This document shows positions 18,372-26,807 of a stretch of 64,000 nt of DNA, piece after piece (positions within the stretch are counted from its first letter, which is position 1; every line of letters begins with the position of its first letter). A model generated the notes under the pieces. It saw only the letters and a program-made list of their open reading frames with translations, was not told where the DNA came from and ran no database searches. This DNA comes from Spirochaetota bacterium (GTDB lineage Bacteria > Spirochaetota > Spirochaetia > Treponematales > Treponemataceae), in NCBI GenBank assembly GCA_023443865.1, contig JAEZST010000011.1:372001-436000 (forward strand), written 5' to 3'. The position numbers and the translations under genes were made by a program.

Positions 18372-18405
18372 AAAAAAAAGCCCCCGGAACGAAGGGTCCG
18401 GGGGC
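18372..18405 (-). terminator. Rho-independent terminator after the cellobiose-type GH94 gene
   Basis: Perfect 9-bp stem GCCCCCGGA / TCCGGGGGC with an 8-nt loop, followed on the minus strand by eight T (18379-18372). It separates the GH94 gene from the glycosylation cassette. Confidence 0.92.
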
Positions 18406-18426
18406 CGCTAACGCGTTACTATTGGA

Positions 18427-20904
18427 TCAGCCTACCGTGGCGACGAGCTTCACTTCCTTCGCGCCGGCCGCGGCCTTTACGAGGGTTCCTTCCACCGTCG
18501 CGCCCTGCGCCGTGAGGGTAATCTTGCCCGCGGGATCGTTGTTCTTCACCTCGATCACATAATTCACGCCGCGGTAGAAGCGGGTAATCGTCGCGTTCCG
18601 CACGTGGGCGGGAAGCCTCGGCTCGACGCGGAGGCCGCCGAACTCGGAGCGGACGCCCGCGATCCATTGGGAAAGGGCCACGAAGTTCCAGGCCGCGGTT
18701 CCCGTGAGCCAGCTGTTCTTGGCCTCGCCGTGGCGGCGGGCCGCCTTGCCGGCGATCATCTGGGCGTACACGTAGGGCTCGAGCCGGTGAATCTCGCTGA
18801 TGTCCTCGAGGTAGGCCGGCGCGATCTTCTTATAATATTCCCAGGCCTGGGCGGGACGGCCGGATTTTACCTCGCCGATGATGACCCAGGGGTTGTTATG
18901 GCAGAAGATACCGGCGTTTTCCTTGTATCCCGGCGGATAGGAGGAAACCTCGCCGAGCTCGATGTGGTAATCCTTGTAGGGAGGATCGAGGATAACGATG
19001 CCGTACTTGGTGTCCAGGTGCTTTTTCACGCTGTCCAGGGCCTTGATCGGGTACCCCTTGTCCGCGCCGACCTGCGCCATGGCGCCGAAGCCCTGGCTCT
19101 CGATGAAGATCTTTCCGTCTTCGCATTCCTTCGATCCGATCTTGTTACCGAAATCGTCGTAGGCGCGAACGTACCACTCGCCGTCCCAGCCGGTCGTGCA
19201 GATCTTCTCGGCCATCTTTTTCGCTTCCGCCTCGGCGAATTTCGCCTCGTCCTCGAGCCCGAGGAGGCGGCACATGGCGGCGTACTCGGGGGCGACGTAG
19301 ACGAACATCTGGGCGATCATCACGGACTCGGCGTTCGTGCCGTCCTTGTTCGTGCTGGTCTGGAAGGAATCGTTGGGGTCGGAGCTGAAGCAGTTCAGGT
19401 TCAGGCAGTCGTTCCAGTCAGCGCGGCCGATCAGGGGAAGGCCGTGGGGGCCGATGTGGTCCACGGTGTAGCGGAAGGAGCGCTTCAGGTGCTCGAACAT
19501 GGTCGCCTTGTTGGTCGCCGAATTGTCGAAGGGCACGTCGACCTTCAAGAAGTCCGTATCGCCGGTCTCGCGCACGTACCCGGCCACGCCGAGGATGAGC
19601 CACAGGGGATCGTCGTTGAAGTTGCTGCCGATATCCGCGTTTCCGCGCTTGGTAAGGGGCTGGAACTGGTGGTAGGCCGAGCCGTCCTCGAACTGGGTGG
19701 AAGCCACGTCGAAGAGGCGCTCCCGGGCGCGGGACGGGATCTGGTGCACCACGCCGAGCATGTCCTGGCTCGTGTCGCGGAAGCCGATGCCGCGGCCGAT
19801 TCCGCTCTCGAAGTAGCTCGCGGAGCGGGCGAAGTTATAGGTCACGATACACTGGTACTGGTTCCATACGACCATGCGGTCGAGCTTTTCGTCGCCGGTT
19901 TTCAGGGTGAAGTTCGCGAGGAGGCCGTCCCAGTAGGCTTTCAGGTCCGCGAACGCGGCGTTTACCTGGGCGGGGGTCTCGAATTTTTTCTGGAGCGCGA
20001 TCGCCTTTTCCTTGTTGATCACCCGCATGTTCGCGTTCGTTTGGAGAAGGCCCGCGGACGCGGGGGCGCAGCCGTTCTCGCCCGCCCATTTCTTGTCGTT
20101 GTCCATCTCGACGTAGCCGAGCACGAAGATCCAGGTCTTCGACTCGCCGGGGCCGAGGGTCGCGTTCAGGCGGTGGCTCGCGATGGGCGACCAGCCGTCG
20201 GCGACGGAATTGCCGCTCTTGCCGGCCAGAACCGTATCGGGCGCGTCGTAGCCGTTATGGAGGCCCAGAAAGGTCTCGCGGTCCGTATCGTAGCCGTCGG
20301 GCTTCGCGTTCACGGAATAGAACGCGAAATGGTTGCGGCGCTCGCGGTACTCGGTCTTGTGGTAGATGGCGCCGCCCTCGATCTCCACCTCGCCGGTGGA
20401 GAAATTCCGCTGGAAGTTCGTCCCGTCGTCCAGGGCGTTATAGAGGTTCCACTCCACGAAGGAAACGAGGGAAACATCTTTCTTGGCCTTGGAATCGTTG
20501 GTCAGGGTCAGCATCTGCACCTCGGCGTTCTCGCCGTTGGGCACGAAGTAGAGCGCGTCGGCGCGCAGGCCGTTCTTCGACGAGGAGATCTTCGAATAGC
20601 CGAAGCCATGGCGGCACTGGTAGGTATCCAACTCCACCCGCATGGGCTTCCAGCCGGGATTCCACACCGAGTCGCCGTCCTTCACGTAGAAGTATCGGCC
20701 GTTGTTGTCCAGGGGAACGTCGTTGTAGCGGTATCTGGTCAGGCGGCGAAGGCGAGCGTCTGTATAAAAGGAATACCCGCCGGCGGTATTGGAAATGAGG
20801 GAGAAAAATTTCGTATTGCCCAGGTAATTGATCCAGGGATACGGAGTACGGGGGGTTTCTATCACGTACTCGTGATTCGCGTCGTCAAAAAAACCGAATT
20901 TCAT
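18427..20904 (-). CDS. Cellobiose phosphorylase-type GH94 enzyme
   Basis: 825 residues. Begins MKFGFFDDANHEYVIETPRT, and AAGGAG lies 6 nt upstream. Domains run as in GH94: beta-sandwich, (alpha/alpha)6 barrel with the general-acid Asp in LPLIGRADWNDCLNLNCFS, and a C-terminal sheet. The ADWNDCLNLNCFS segment and the following SFQTSTNKDGTNAESV are, from memory, closest to cellobiose and laminaribiose phosphorylases, which release glucose-1-phosphate plus glucose. No signal peptide, so it acts on imported disaccharide. Single-gene transcript with its own promoter carrying a palindromic operator candidate, and a strong terminator. Cellobiose is the first guess; laminaribiose is not excluded. Confidence 0.88.
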   Translation of the reverse strand: MKFGFFDDANHEYVIETPRTPYPWINYLGNTKFFSLISNTAGGYSFYTDARLRRLTRYRYNDVPLDNNGRYFYVKDGDSVWNPGWKPMRVELDTYQCRHGFGYSKISSSKNGLRADALYFVPNGENAEVQMLTLTNDSKAKKDVSLVSFVEWNLYNALDDGTNFQRNFSTGEVEIEGGAIYHKTEYRERRNHFAFYSVNAKPDGYDTDRETFLGLHNGYDAPDTVLAGKSGNSVADGWSPIASHRLNATLGPGESKTWIFVLGYVEMDNDKKWAGENGCAPASAGLLQTNANMRVINKEKAIALQKKFETPAQVNAAFADLKAYWDGLLANFTLKTGDEKLDRMVVWNQYQCIVTYNFARSASYFESGIGRGIGFRDTSQDMLGVVHQIPSRARERLFDVASTQFEDGSAYHQFQPLTKRGNADIGSNFNDDPLWLILGVAGYVRETGDTDFLKVDVPFDNSATNKATMFEHLKRSFRYTVDHIGPHGLPLIGRADWNDCLNLNCFSSDPNDSFQTSTNKDGTNAESVMIAQMFVYVAPEYAAMCRLLGLEDEAKFAEAEAKKMAEKICTTGWDGEWYVRAYDDFGNKIGSKECEDGKIFIESQGFGAMAQVGADKGYPIKALDSVKKHLDTKYGIVILDPPYKDYHIELGEVSSYPPGYKENAGIFCHNNPWVIIGEVKSGRPAQAWEYYKKIAPAYLEDISEIHRLEPYVYAQMIAGKAARRHGEAKNSWLTGTAAWNFVALSQWIAGVRSEFGGLRVEPRLPAHVRNATITRFYRGVNYVIEVKNNDPAGKITLTAQGATVEGTLVKAAAGAKEVKLVATVG

Positions 20905-20971
20905 TGGTGACTCCTTAAGATACGGCCGAGTCGGTAAAACCCTCCGTTAATTGACCTCTTCAACTAACCTG

Positions 20972-21000
20972 ACAGTAGCACAAGCGCAACCGGTTGTCAA
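20972..21000 (-). promoter_or_regulatory. Promoter of the cellobiose-type GH94 gene with palindromic operator candidate
   Basis: Minus strand: TTGACA (21000-20995), 17-nt spacer, TACTGT (20977-20972). A perfect 10-bp palindrome CAACCGGTTG (20987-20996) overlaps the -35 and spacer. Its centre, ACCGGT, is the type of core bound by LacI/GalR repressors, but no LacI-family gene is present here. It is unlike the GTTTGTAC motif of the neighbouring hexosamine promoters. Confidence 0.6.
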
Positions 21001-21101
21001 ACCGAAAACATCGCTTTTCCCGTCGATTTTTTTACCAATCGATTTTTTTACCCACCGATTGTTTTCGTATTATAGCAAAGGTCCGGTCACGAGGCAAACG
21101 C

Positions 21102-21154
21102 AAAAAGGCGGCGGGGAAACCGCGGGCCCGCCTGCCTTTCGCGCCCGAAGGCAG
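21102..21154 (-). terminator. Hairpins and probable terminator after nagB
   Basis: Just past the nagB stop on the minus strand come stem CTGCCTT/AAGGCAG (21132-21154) and then a GC-rich stem of GGCGGG/CCCGCC type followed by five T (21106-21102). The second is the likelier terminator. Confidence 0.5.
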
Positions 21155-21156
21155 CC

Positions 21157-21954
21157 TTACGGTTCCTTATTCTTCGCCTCGATATCCTTGAAGTACCGTA
21201 CGGTGCCGACCCGCAGCTCGTCGGTGGCGTCCTCGTCGCACACGATAACGGCGCGGGGATGGAGCTGCAGCACGCTGATCGTCCACATATGGTTGATGCC
21301 TTCCTCTATGGCGTGGTGCAGGGCGCGCGCCTTGGTGTAGCCCGTGGCAAGGATAAGCACTTCATCGGAATCGGTAATGGTGCCCACGCCCACGGTCAGA
21401 GCCTTGGTGGGAACCTTTTCCGGGTCGCCGCCAAAGAAACGGGAATTCATGGCGATAGTGTCCTGGGTGAGGGTTTTTACCCGGGTCCTGGACTGCAAGG
21501 CGGAACCGGGCTCGTTGAAGGCGATGTGCCCGTCCGCGCCGACCCCGCCGATAAACAGGTTGATCTTCCCGTACGACCTTATTTTCGCCTCGAAGCGCTC
21601 GCATTCCGCCATGGGATCGGCGGCCATGCCGTCGAGGATATTCGTATTGGCCGGGTCTATATCCACGTGGGAAAAGAAATTGTCGCGCATGAACCGGTGG
21701 AAGCTTTGGGGATGCTGGGCGTCCAGGCCGAGGTATTCGTCCATATTGAAGGTCACCACGTTGGCGAAGGAAACCTCGCCGGCCCGGTGCCTCCGGATCA
21801 GTTCCTTGTATACCCCCAACGGGGTCGAGCCGGTGGGAAGGCCCAGCACGAAGGGGCGATCTTTAGAAGGCTTGAACGCGTTAATTCTCGCGATGATGTG
21901 GTTCGCGGTCCAACTCACGCACGTCGCGTAGTCGTCCTTGATGATAACTCTCAT
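21157..21954 (-). CDS. nagB: Glucosamine-6-phosphate deaminase
   Basis: 265 residues, the usual length. Converts glucosamine-6-phosphate to fructose-6-phosphate plus ammonia in the cytoplasm. Recognisable parts: LGLPTGSTPLGVYKELI (phosphate/sugar loop), FNMDEYLGL with the catalytic Asp, LFIGGVGADGHIAFNEPGSA with the active-site His, and ALTVGVGTITDS. A GGAG site precedes the ATG. It lies 8 bp after nagA and is the last gene of the gh3-nagA-nagB operon. Confidence 0.97.
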   Translation of the reverse strand: MRVIIKDDYATCVSWTANHIIARINAFKPSKDRPFVLGLPTGSTPLGVYKELIRRHRAGEVSFANVVTFNMDEYLGLDAQHPQSFHRFMRDNFFSHVDIDPANTNILDGMAADPMAECERFEAKIRSYGKINLFIGGVGADGHIAFNEPGSALQSRTRVKTLTQDTIAMNSRFFGGDPEKVPTKALTVGVGTITDSDEVLILATGYTKARALHHAIEEGINHMWTISVLQLHPRAVIVCDEDATDELRVGTVRYFKDIEAKNKEP

Positions 21955-21962
21955 GTAGGCTC

Positions 21963-23135
21963 CTAGAGAATGTTCTTTTTAAGCGATCCCCCGATGATGG
22001 TCGAGAGAACGTTGCAGTATTTATCGAATACTACCAAATCGGCGTCGTAGCCGGGAATCAGGGCCCCCTGCCCCTCGTATCGCATGACCCGTGCCGGGTT
22101 CATGGAAGCGAATTTCACCGCCACGTCCACGGGAAGGCCGAAGCTCAACAGGTTGCGAACGCCGGCTATCATGGTCAGGGCGGAACCGGCGATAACCCCG
22201 TCGACGCAGCGGTGGAAACAGCCGTCCCTGAATTCCACTTCCTCGCCGTTGGCGATCAGGGGTCCGGTCCTTTGCTCGGTCGGCTTCAGGGCGTCGGTGA
22301 CGAGCACGATCTTATCCGAGGTCTTGTCCCGAACCAATAGCTTCAATAGGTCGGGGTGAACGTGAAAACCGTCGGCGATGACCTCGCAGGCCATTTCGGG
22401 GTGAATGAGGATCGCGCCCACCGCGCCGGGATTCCGGTGGTGCATTTGGCTCATGGCGTTGAACATATGGGTCGCGTGCAAAATGCCGGCCTGCATGCCC
22501 TCAACCATGTTTTCGTACGAGGCGTTGGTGTGTCCCGCCTGGAGCACGATTCCCTTCCGCAGGGCGTACAGGGCGAGCTTCCTCATGTCCTTGAGCTCGG
22601 GCGCGACGGTCATATTGACGATGTGGCCCTCGGAGGCCTCCCACAGGCGGTCCATCAGGGCGAGATCTACGGGGCTCAGGGTCTCGGGGCGCTGAACGCC
22701 GAGCCGTTCGGGGGAGATAAAGGGGCCTTCCAGGTGAAGGCCCTTGATTCTCGCGCCCTTTTCGCTGCCCATGGCTTGCACCACGGCCTTGATCGAAGCG
22801 ACCATATTGTCGCTCTCCGAGGGATAGAGCGTCGGGTTGAAGGCCGTAACGCCGTACTGAGCGAGTTCCCGCGACATCTCCACGATCGCATCGGGCGAAT
22901 TGTCCTCGGTTCCGTATCCGGCGAAGCCGTGAACGTGGGTATCGATCAGGCCGGGCCCAACGTAGGCGCCGTCCACGTCGAAAATGCGCACGTCGCTCTC
23001 GAACCTCTTTTGCCGGAAGCGTCGCTCGCTGAACACGTCCTCTATTATTCCGTCCCGAACCAGGACCGAACAGTTTTCCATTACCGAAAAGCCGGTTATT
23101 ACCGTGCCGTTATGCAGGCAAATCGGGGCGCTCAT
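21963..23135 (-). CDS. nagA: N-acetylglucosamine-6-phosphate deacetylase
   Basis: 390 residues from the ATG at 23135, which has GAGGAGG upstream; the frame stays open further upstream but without support. Removes acetate from GlcNAc-6-phosphate. Amidohydrolase metal and substrate residues are visible: DTHVHGF, HLEGPFIS with the metal Glu, AGHTNASYENM, THMFNAMSQMHHRNPG, and the catalytic Asp in VTDALKPTEQ. The TIM barrel is flanked by N- and C-terminal beta-segments (MRYEGQGALIPGYDADLVVFD). Lies between gh3 and nagB in one transcript. Confidence 0.97.
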   Translation of the reverse strand: MSAPICLHNGTVITGFSVMENCSVLVRDGIIEDVFSERRFRQKRFESDVRIFDVDGAYVGPGLIDTHVHGFAGYGTEDNSPDAIVEMSRELAQYGVTAFNPTLYPSESDNMVASIKAVVQAMGSEKGARIKGLHLEGPFISPERLGVQRPETLSPVDLALMDRLWEASEGHIVNMTVAPELKDMRKLALYALRKGIVLQAGHTNASYENMVEGMQAGILHATHMFNAMSQMHHRNPGAVGAILIHPEMACEVIADGFHVHPDLLKLLVRDKTSDKIVLVTDALKPTEQRTGPLIANGEEVEFRDGCFHRCVDGVIAGSALTMIAGVRNLLSFGLPVDVAVKFASMNPARVMRYEGQGALIPGYDADLVVFDKYCNVLSTIIGGSLKKNIL

Positions 23136-23194
23136 GGTTTCCTCCTCAACAAGGGGCGGCGATAGCCGCGCGTGGGCGGCACGGTGCCGCCCGG

Positions 23195-24862
23195 TTACTT
23201 CCAACCCCGGAGCCCGGTTCCCCGCGGAACGGCGCCGTCTCCCACGCCGACGGGAAGAATGCCGTCGGGGGTAATTTCCCCGCGAAGGGCCTTCGCCAGG
23301 GCATGGAGCGAGGGTTCCGCCACGCCGTAGGTCGCGAGCAGGGTTTTCACGTCTTTCGGGATCACCGCCAGATCGGCCGGACTTCGCAAGGCGACCACGA
23401 TAAGCTTCGTATCGGGGGCGAAAACCCTGACCGCCTCGAGCAATTTCAGCTGTTCGGGCCATTTGTAGGCATTATAGGTGCAAAACACGACGTAGTCGGT
23501 CATGAAAGCCCAGTCCGCCGCGCCCAAGGCCTCGGTCTCGTTGGGCTGAAGCCCTACCGAATATTCGTACACCCGGTCAAAGTATCGCGAAAACACGTCC
23601 TTAAAGTCAAACGGGTAAAAGTTCGTATTGTCGCTCATCATTAAGCGGCCCATGGTGGGGCGAATGATCGAAAGCCGCGCGTTCTTCGGGATACCGTTCA
23701 GCGGCAGGAGACCCGCCCCGTTTCTGACGAGCGTGATCGATCGGTCCGCGCTTTGCTGTACCGCGGCGAGGTTTTTTTTGCTCGCGCAGGCTTTCTTCGC
23801 CGCGCGGGCCGGGGGAACGCGGTCTTTCACCGCGGCTTTTTTATACTCCAACACCTTGCGGACCGCCTCGTCGAGCCGCGCTTCGGACAGCTCGCCCCTG
23901 CGCACGCCGTCGGCGATATACCGGTTGGCCTCGTTCACGCCGCCGGAAACGATCACCACGTCCACTCCCGCGGCGACGCACTTTACGAGGGCCCCCTCGA
24001 TCCCGTATTTGTCCTTTATCGGCTTCATCTGGATATCGTCGGAAACCACGAGCCCCCGGTAGCCGAGGGTGCCCTTGAGCATGCCTTCCAAGATCGGCCG
24101 GGAGAGCGTCGCCGGGGTATTGGTCGGGTCAATGGCGGTGAACCCGGCGTGCAGCGTCATCATCATGGAAACCCCGGCCTCGATGGCGGCCTTGAAGGGA
24201 ATCCACTCGCGCGCCATCATCGCGTCAACGCTATAGGGAATCACGTCCAGCTCAAAGTGGCTGTCGATGTCCACGTTGCGCTGCCCGGGGAAATGCTTCG
24301 CGCAGCTCATAACCCCGGCTGAAGAAAGCCCCCGGATGAAGGCCGCGGCGAGCTTCCCCGCGCGTACCGGGTCGCTGCCGAAATACCGGTTGTCCTTGAC
24401 GGGAAGGCCTTCCTCGTAGCACAGGTCCACCACGGGGGCGAAACAGGTGGTTATCCCGATCGAGGCAAGCTCCTCGCCGGTCACGCGGCCGTTCTCGTAC
24501 GCGGCCCGTTCGGCCTCCGCCTCGTCGCGGATCGCGGCAAGGGCCATATTTCCCGGACCGACGGAAACGCCCTGGGTAATGGGCGCGAGCTGTCCGCCCT
24601 CCTGGTCGATCGCCACGAAGGCGGGAATGCCGAAGCGGTTCCGTCGGGCGCTCGCTTGCACCTTCTCGGTCAGATCGCGCAGCTGCGCCGGATCGATCAC
24701 GTTACAGCCCGAAAAATAGAGGATTGAACCCACGGCGCCTTCGCCCAAGAGCCGGTCCATTTCAGCGGGAACCTCATACCGGTCGGTAAAACTGGACATG
24801 ACCAACTGACCGGCCTTCTCCTCCAGGGTCATCTCCCCGATAATAGCCTCAATATCTTTCAT
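23195..24862 (-). CDS. GH3 beta-N-acetylglucosaminidase (NagZ-like, two-domain)
   Basis: 555 residues, no signal peptide. The N-terminal TIM barrel carries VAIDQEGGQLAPIT, the Asp-His acid/base pair in DIDSH, and the nucleophile Asp in GLVVSDDIQM, all marks of NagZ-type GH3 enzymes. A C-terminal (alpha/beta)6 sandwich follows from about residue 370, so it is longer than proteobacterial NagZ (~340 aa). The usual KHFPGHG motif reads KHFPGQRN. Some GH3 enzymes with the Asp-His pair act as phosphorylases, giving GlcNAc-1-phosphate. Substrate is probably imported chito-oligosaccharide or muropeptide-type sugar. First gene of the operon with nagA and nagB. Confidence 0.88.
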   Translation of the reverse strand: MKDIEAIIGEMTLEEKAGQLVMSSFTDRYEVPAEMDRLLGEGAVGSILYFSGCNVIDPAQLRDLTEKVQASARRNRFGIPAFVAIDQEGGQLAPITQGVSVGPGNMALAAIRDEAEAERAAYENGRVTGEELASIGITTCFAPVVDLCYEEGLPVKDNRYFGSDPVRAGKLAAAFIRGLSSAGVMSCAKHFPGQRNVDIDSHFELDVIPYSVDAMMAREWIPFKAAIEAGVSMMMTLHAGFTAIDPTNTPATLSRPILEGMLKGTLGYRGLVVSDDIQMKPIKDKYGIEGALVKCVAAGVDVVIVSGGVNEANRYIADGVRRGELSEARLDEAVRKVLEYKKAAVKDRVPPARAAKKACASKKNLAAVQQSADRSITLVRNGAGLLPLNGIPKNARLSIIRPTMGRLMMSDNTNFYPFDFKDVFSRYFDRVYEYSVGLQPNETEALGAADWAFMTDYVVFCTYNAYKWPEQLKLLEAVRVFAPDTKLIVVALRSPADLAVIPKDVKTLLATYGVAEPSLHALAKALRGEITPDGILPVGVGDGAVPRGTGLRGWK

Positions 24863-24892
24863 CTCGCCGCCTCTTTACGGATTCAATGCTTT

Positions 24893-24946
24893 GTTTGTAC
24901 AGTGTTTGTACTTACTAAAGATACAATGTAGCGGATACGCTGTCAA
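24893..24946 (-). promoter_or_regulatory. Promoter and candidate ROK operator (site A) of gh3-nagA-nagB
   Basis: Minus strand: TTGACA (24946-24941), 17-nt spacer, TATCTT (24923-24918). Immediately downstream, at the predicted start of transcription, lies GTTTGTACAGTGTTTGTAC (plus-strand 24893-24911). Its first 12 bases match site B at 28000 except for one base. Its second half is a direct TTGTAC repeat as in site D. Confidence 0.65.
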
Positions 24947-25004
24947 TAGAAACGCGCGCCCAGGAAAAAGACTACCCGAAGGCAGCCCCGGGGGCGACGA
25001 CGCC

Positions 25005-25856
25005 TTAGCCCTTCACCGCGCCGCCCGCGACGCCCTTGGTAATCTGCTTCCGGAAAATCACGTAAAAGAGCACCATCGGGATCAGGCCGATAACCAGGGC
25101 CGCGAACTGCTTGCCGTAGTCCGAGGCGAGGGCGCCGGAGAACCGGGCGATTCCCACCGGGACCGACTTGATCTTGTCGCTCGAGGCGAGAATGTTGATG
25201 AGCATGAACTCGTTCCAGGTACCGGTAACGGTCATAATCGCCACGGTGACGGCAACGGGAGCCGCCATGGGAATGATGATCGCCGAGAAAATCCGCAAGT
25301 ACTTCGCGCCGTCGATCCGGGCCGACTCTATGAGGGCGTCGGGAATGCTGCGTATGTACTCGGTGCTCAGGTACACGCCCATCGGAAGGCCGATCCCGAT
25401 GTACGGGATGAGTACGCCGATCCGCGTATTATAGAGGTGCGCCGCGTTGACCATGAGGAATAGCGGAACCATGATCGACTGGAGGGTAAGCAGGATACCG
25501 ACGATGAAGCTTCCGTGGAGAAAGGGCGTCGCCTTGCTCGGGATCTTGGAGAAGGCGAACCCCGCCATGAAACCGAACACGATGATCGCGACCACCGTGA
25601 TCGAGGTATAGATAAGGCTATTGACGATCAATTGGCCGAAATTGCCCCGGACCCACGACTGGGGATAGTTTTTGAGGAACACGGGATCGGGCAGGGCGAG
25701 CTTGCTGTGCAGCATATAGTCCTGGGTCGTCTTGAAGGACTGGATCACGAGCCAGACGATCGGGTACACGGCGAGTACGGTGAAGACCGCCATGACGAGA
25801 TAGATGATTACCGTGGAGCAAAACGAGCTCCTGGTGAGTTTGCGTACGTCCGCCAT
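25005..25856 (-). CDS. Carbohydrate ABC transporter permease, MalG type
   Basis: 283 residues, six TM helices. The cytoplasmic EAA loop is ESARIDGAKYLRIFSAIIIP, typical of CUT1-family sugar importers, and the C-terminus ends QITKGVAGGAVKG as usual for MalG-like subunits. AAGGAG upstream of the ATG; the gap to the preceding permease gene is 4 bp. Pairs with the MalF-type subunit and the lipoprotein at 28.3 kb. Last gene of the ROK-permease operon. No clear terminator follows. Confidence 0.93.
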   Translation of the reverse strand: MADVRKLTRSSFCSTVIIYLVMAVFTVLAVYPIVWLVIQSFKTTQDYMLHSKLALPDPVFLKNYPQSWVRGNFGQLIVNSLIYTSITVVAIIVFGFMAGFAFSKIPSKATPFLHGSFIVGILLTLQSIMVPLFLMVNAAHLYNTRIGVLIPYIGIGLPMGVYLSTEYIRSIPDALIESARIDGAKYLRIFSAIIIPMAAPVAVTVAIMTVTGTWNEFMLINILASSDKIKSVPVGIARFSGALASDYGKQFAALVIGLIPMVLFYVIFRKQITKGVAGGAVKG

Positions 25857-25860
25857 TGCC

Positions 25861-26760
25861 TTACTCCTTTCCGCCGAAGCGCTTTTCGACCGCCCGGGTA
25901 ACGGCGATCAGGACGAAACTGATGATGACCATGATGGTCGAGATGGCGTTGGCCAGGGGATAGTTCGGCGCGCCGCGGAACGCCTTCTCGAACATATAAA
26001 GGGAGAGCACGCTGGTCCTCCGCGCCGGGCCGCCCTGGGTCATCACGTAAATCAGGTCGAAGGATTTCAGCGACCCCGAAATGGCGAGAATGGCGCTGGT
26101 CACGAGCACGCCCGAGAGGGCCGGGAAAATGATGTAGCGCAGGGTTTGCCACTCGTTCGCCCCGTCTATCTTCGTCGCCTCGATGATCGACGTGTCGATC
26201 TTCTGGAGGTTGGCGAGGAAAATGATGAGGTAGGTCCCGGTATACATCCACAGGATCACCATCAGGACCGGAACCATCGGGTTCTCGTTCAGGGTGAATT
26301 CGGCGCCGGGCTTGAACAGGCGAACGATTTCCATGTACACGCTGTTCGCGTTCAGGAAAAAGCTCTGGAACAAAATGCCGATAACCACCGTCGAGATGAC
26401 GTTCGGCAGGTAAATCATGCTCTGGAAAAAGTCCGTCCCCTTGATGAGGCCGCGGGAAAGGATATACGCCAGGGCGAAGCCGAGGGGAATCTGGCCGAAC
26501 ACGGAAACGCCGACGATGGCCATATTGTTCTTGAGGACGAGGTAAAAGTACTCGTCCCTGAAGGTCTTCAGGTAACTGCCGATTCCCACGAGGCGAATGT
26601 CGGGGTTGCCGAATATCTTGCCGCCGTTATAGTTCGTCAGGCTTAAGACCACCGAAAAGATCGTGGGAAAGGCCATAACCGCGAAATAGAACAGTACCGC
26701 CGGCAAAACCAATAATACGTACGAGAAACGCTGTTCCGTCCTCGATGACAGTTCTTTCAT
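25861..26760 (-). CDS. Carbohydrate ABC transporter permease, MalF type
   Basis: 299 residues, six TM helices, EAA loop EATKIDGANEWQTLRYIIFP. CUT1 inner-membrane importer subunit. AGGAGG precedes the ATG. Lies 47 bp after the ROK gene in the same transcript. Neither an ATP-binding subunit nor a second binding protein is near; CUT1 systems often borrow a shared MsiK/MalK-like ATPase encoded elsewhere. Confidence 0.93.
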   Translation of the reverse strand: MKELSSRTEQRFSYVLLVLPAVLFYFAVMAFPTIFSVVLSLTNYNGGKIFGNPDIRLVGIGSYLKTFRDEYFYLVLKNNMAIVGVSVFGQIPLGFALAYILSRGLIKGTDFFQSMIYLPNVISTVVIGILFQSFFLNANSVYMEIVRLFKPGAEFTLNENPMVPVLMVILWMYTGTYLIIFLANLQKIDTSIIEATKIDGANEWQTLRYIIFPALSGVLVTSAILAISGSLKSFDLIYVMTQGGPARRTSVLSLYMFEKAFRGAPNYPLANAISTIMVIISFVLIAVTRAVEKRFGGKE

Positions 26761-26807
26761 ACTATGCTCCTCCTATCGAAAAAAAACGAGCCGTCGTTCG
26801 CGTTGCC

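Noticed and set aside
18604..20910. A 768-codon open frame antisense to the cellobiose-type GH94 gene
   Set aside because: Mirror of a secure gene; Val/Gly/Ala-rich translation with no motif.
21020..21060. Two direct copies of a TCGATTTTTTTACC-like segment
   Set aside because: Only two short A/T-rich copies, no third copy and no flanking gene pattern; too little to call a repeat element or CRISPR.
22356..23165. Open frame antisense to nagA
   Set aside because: No ribosome site and no recognisable protein; nagA is unambiguous.
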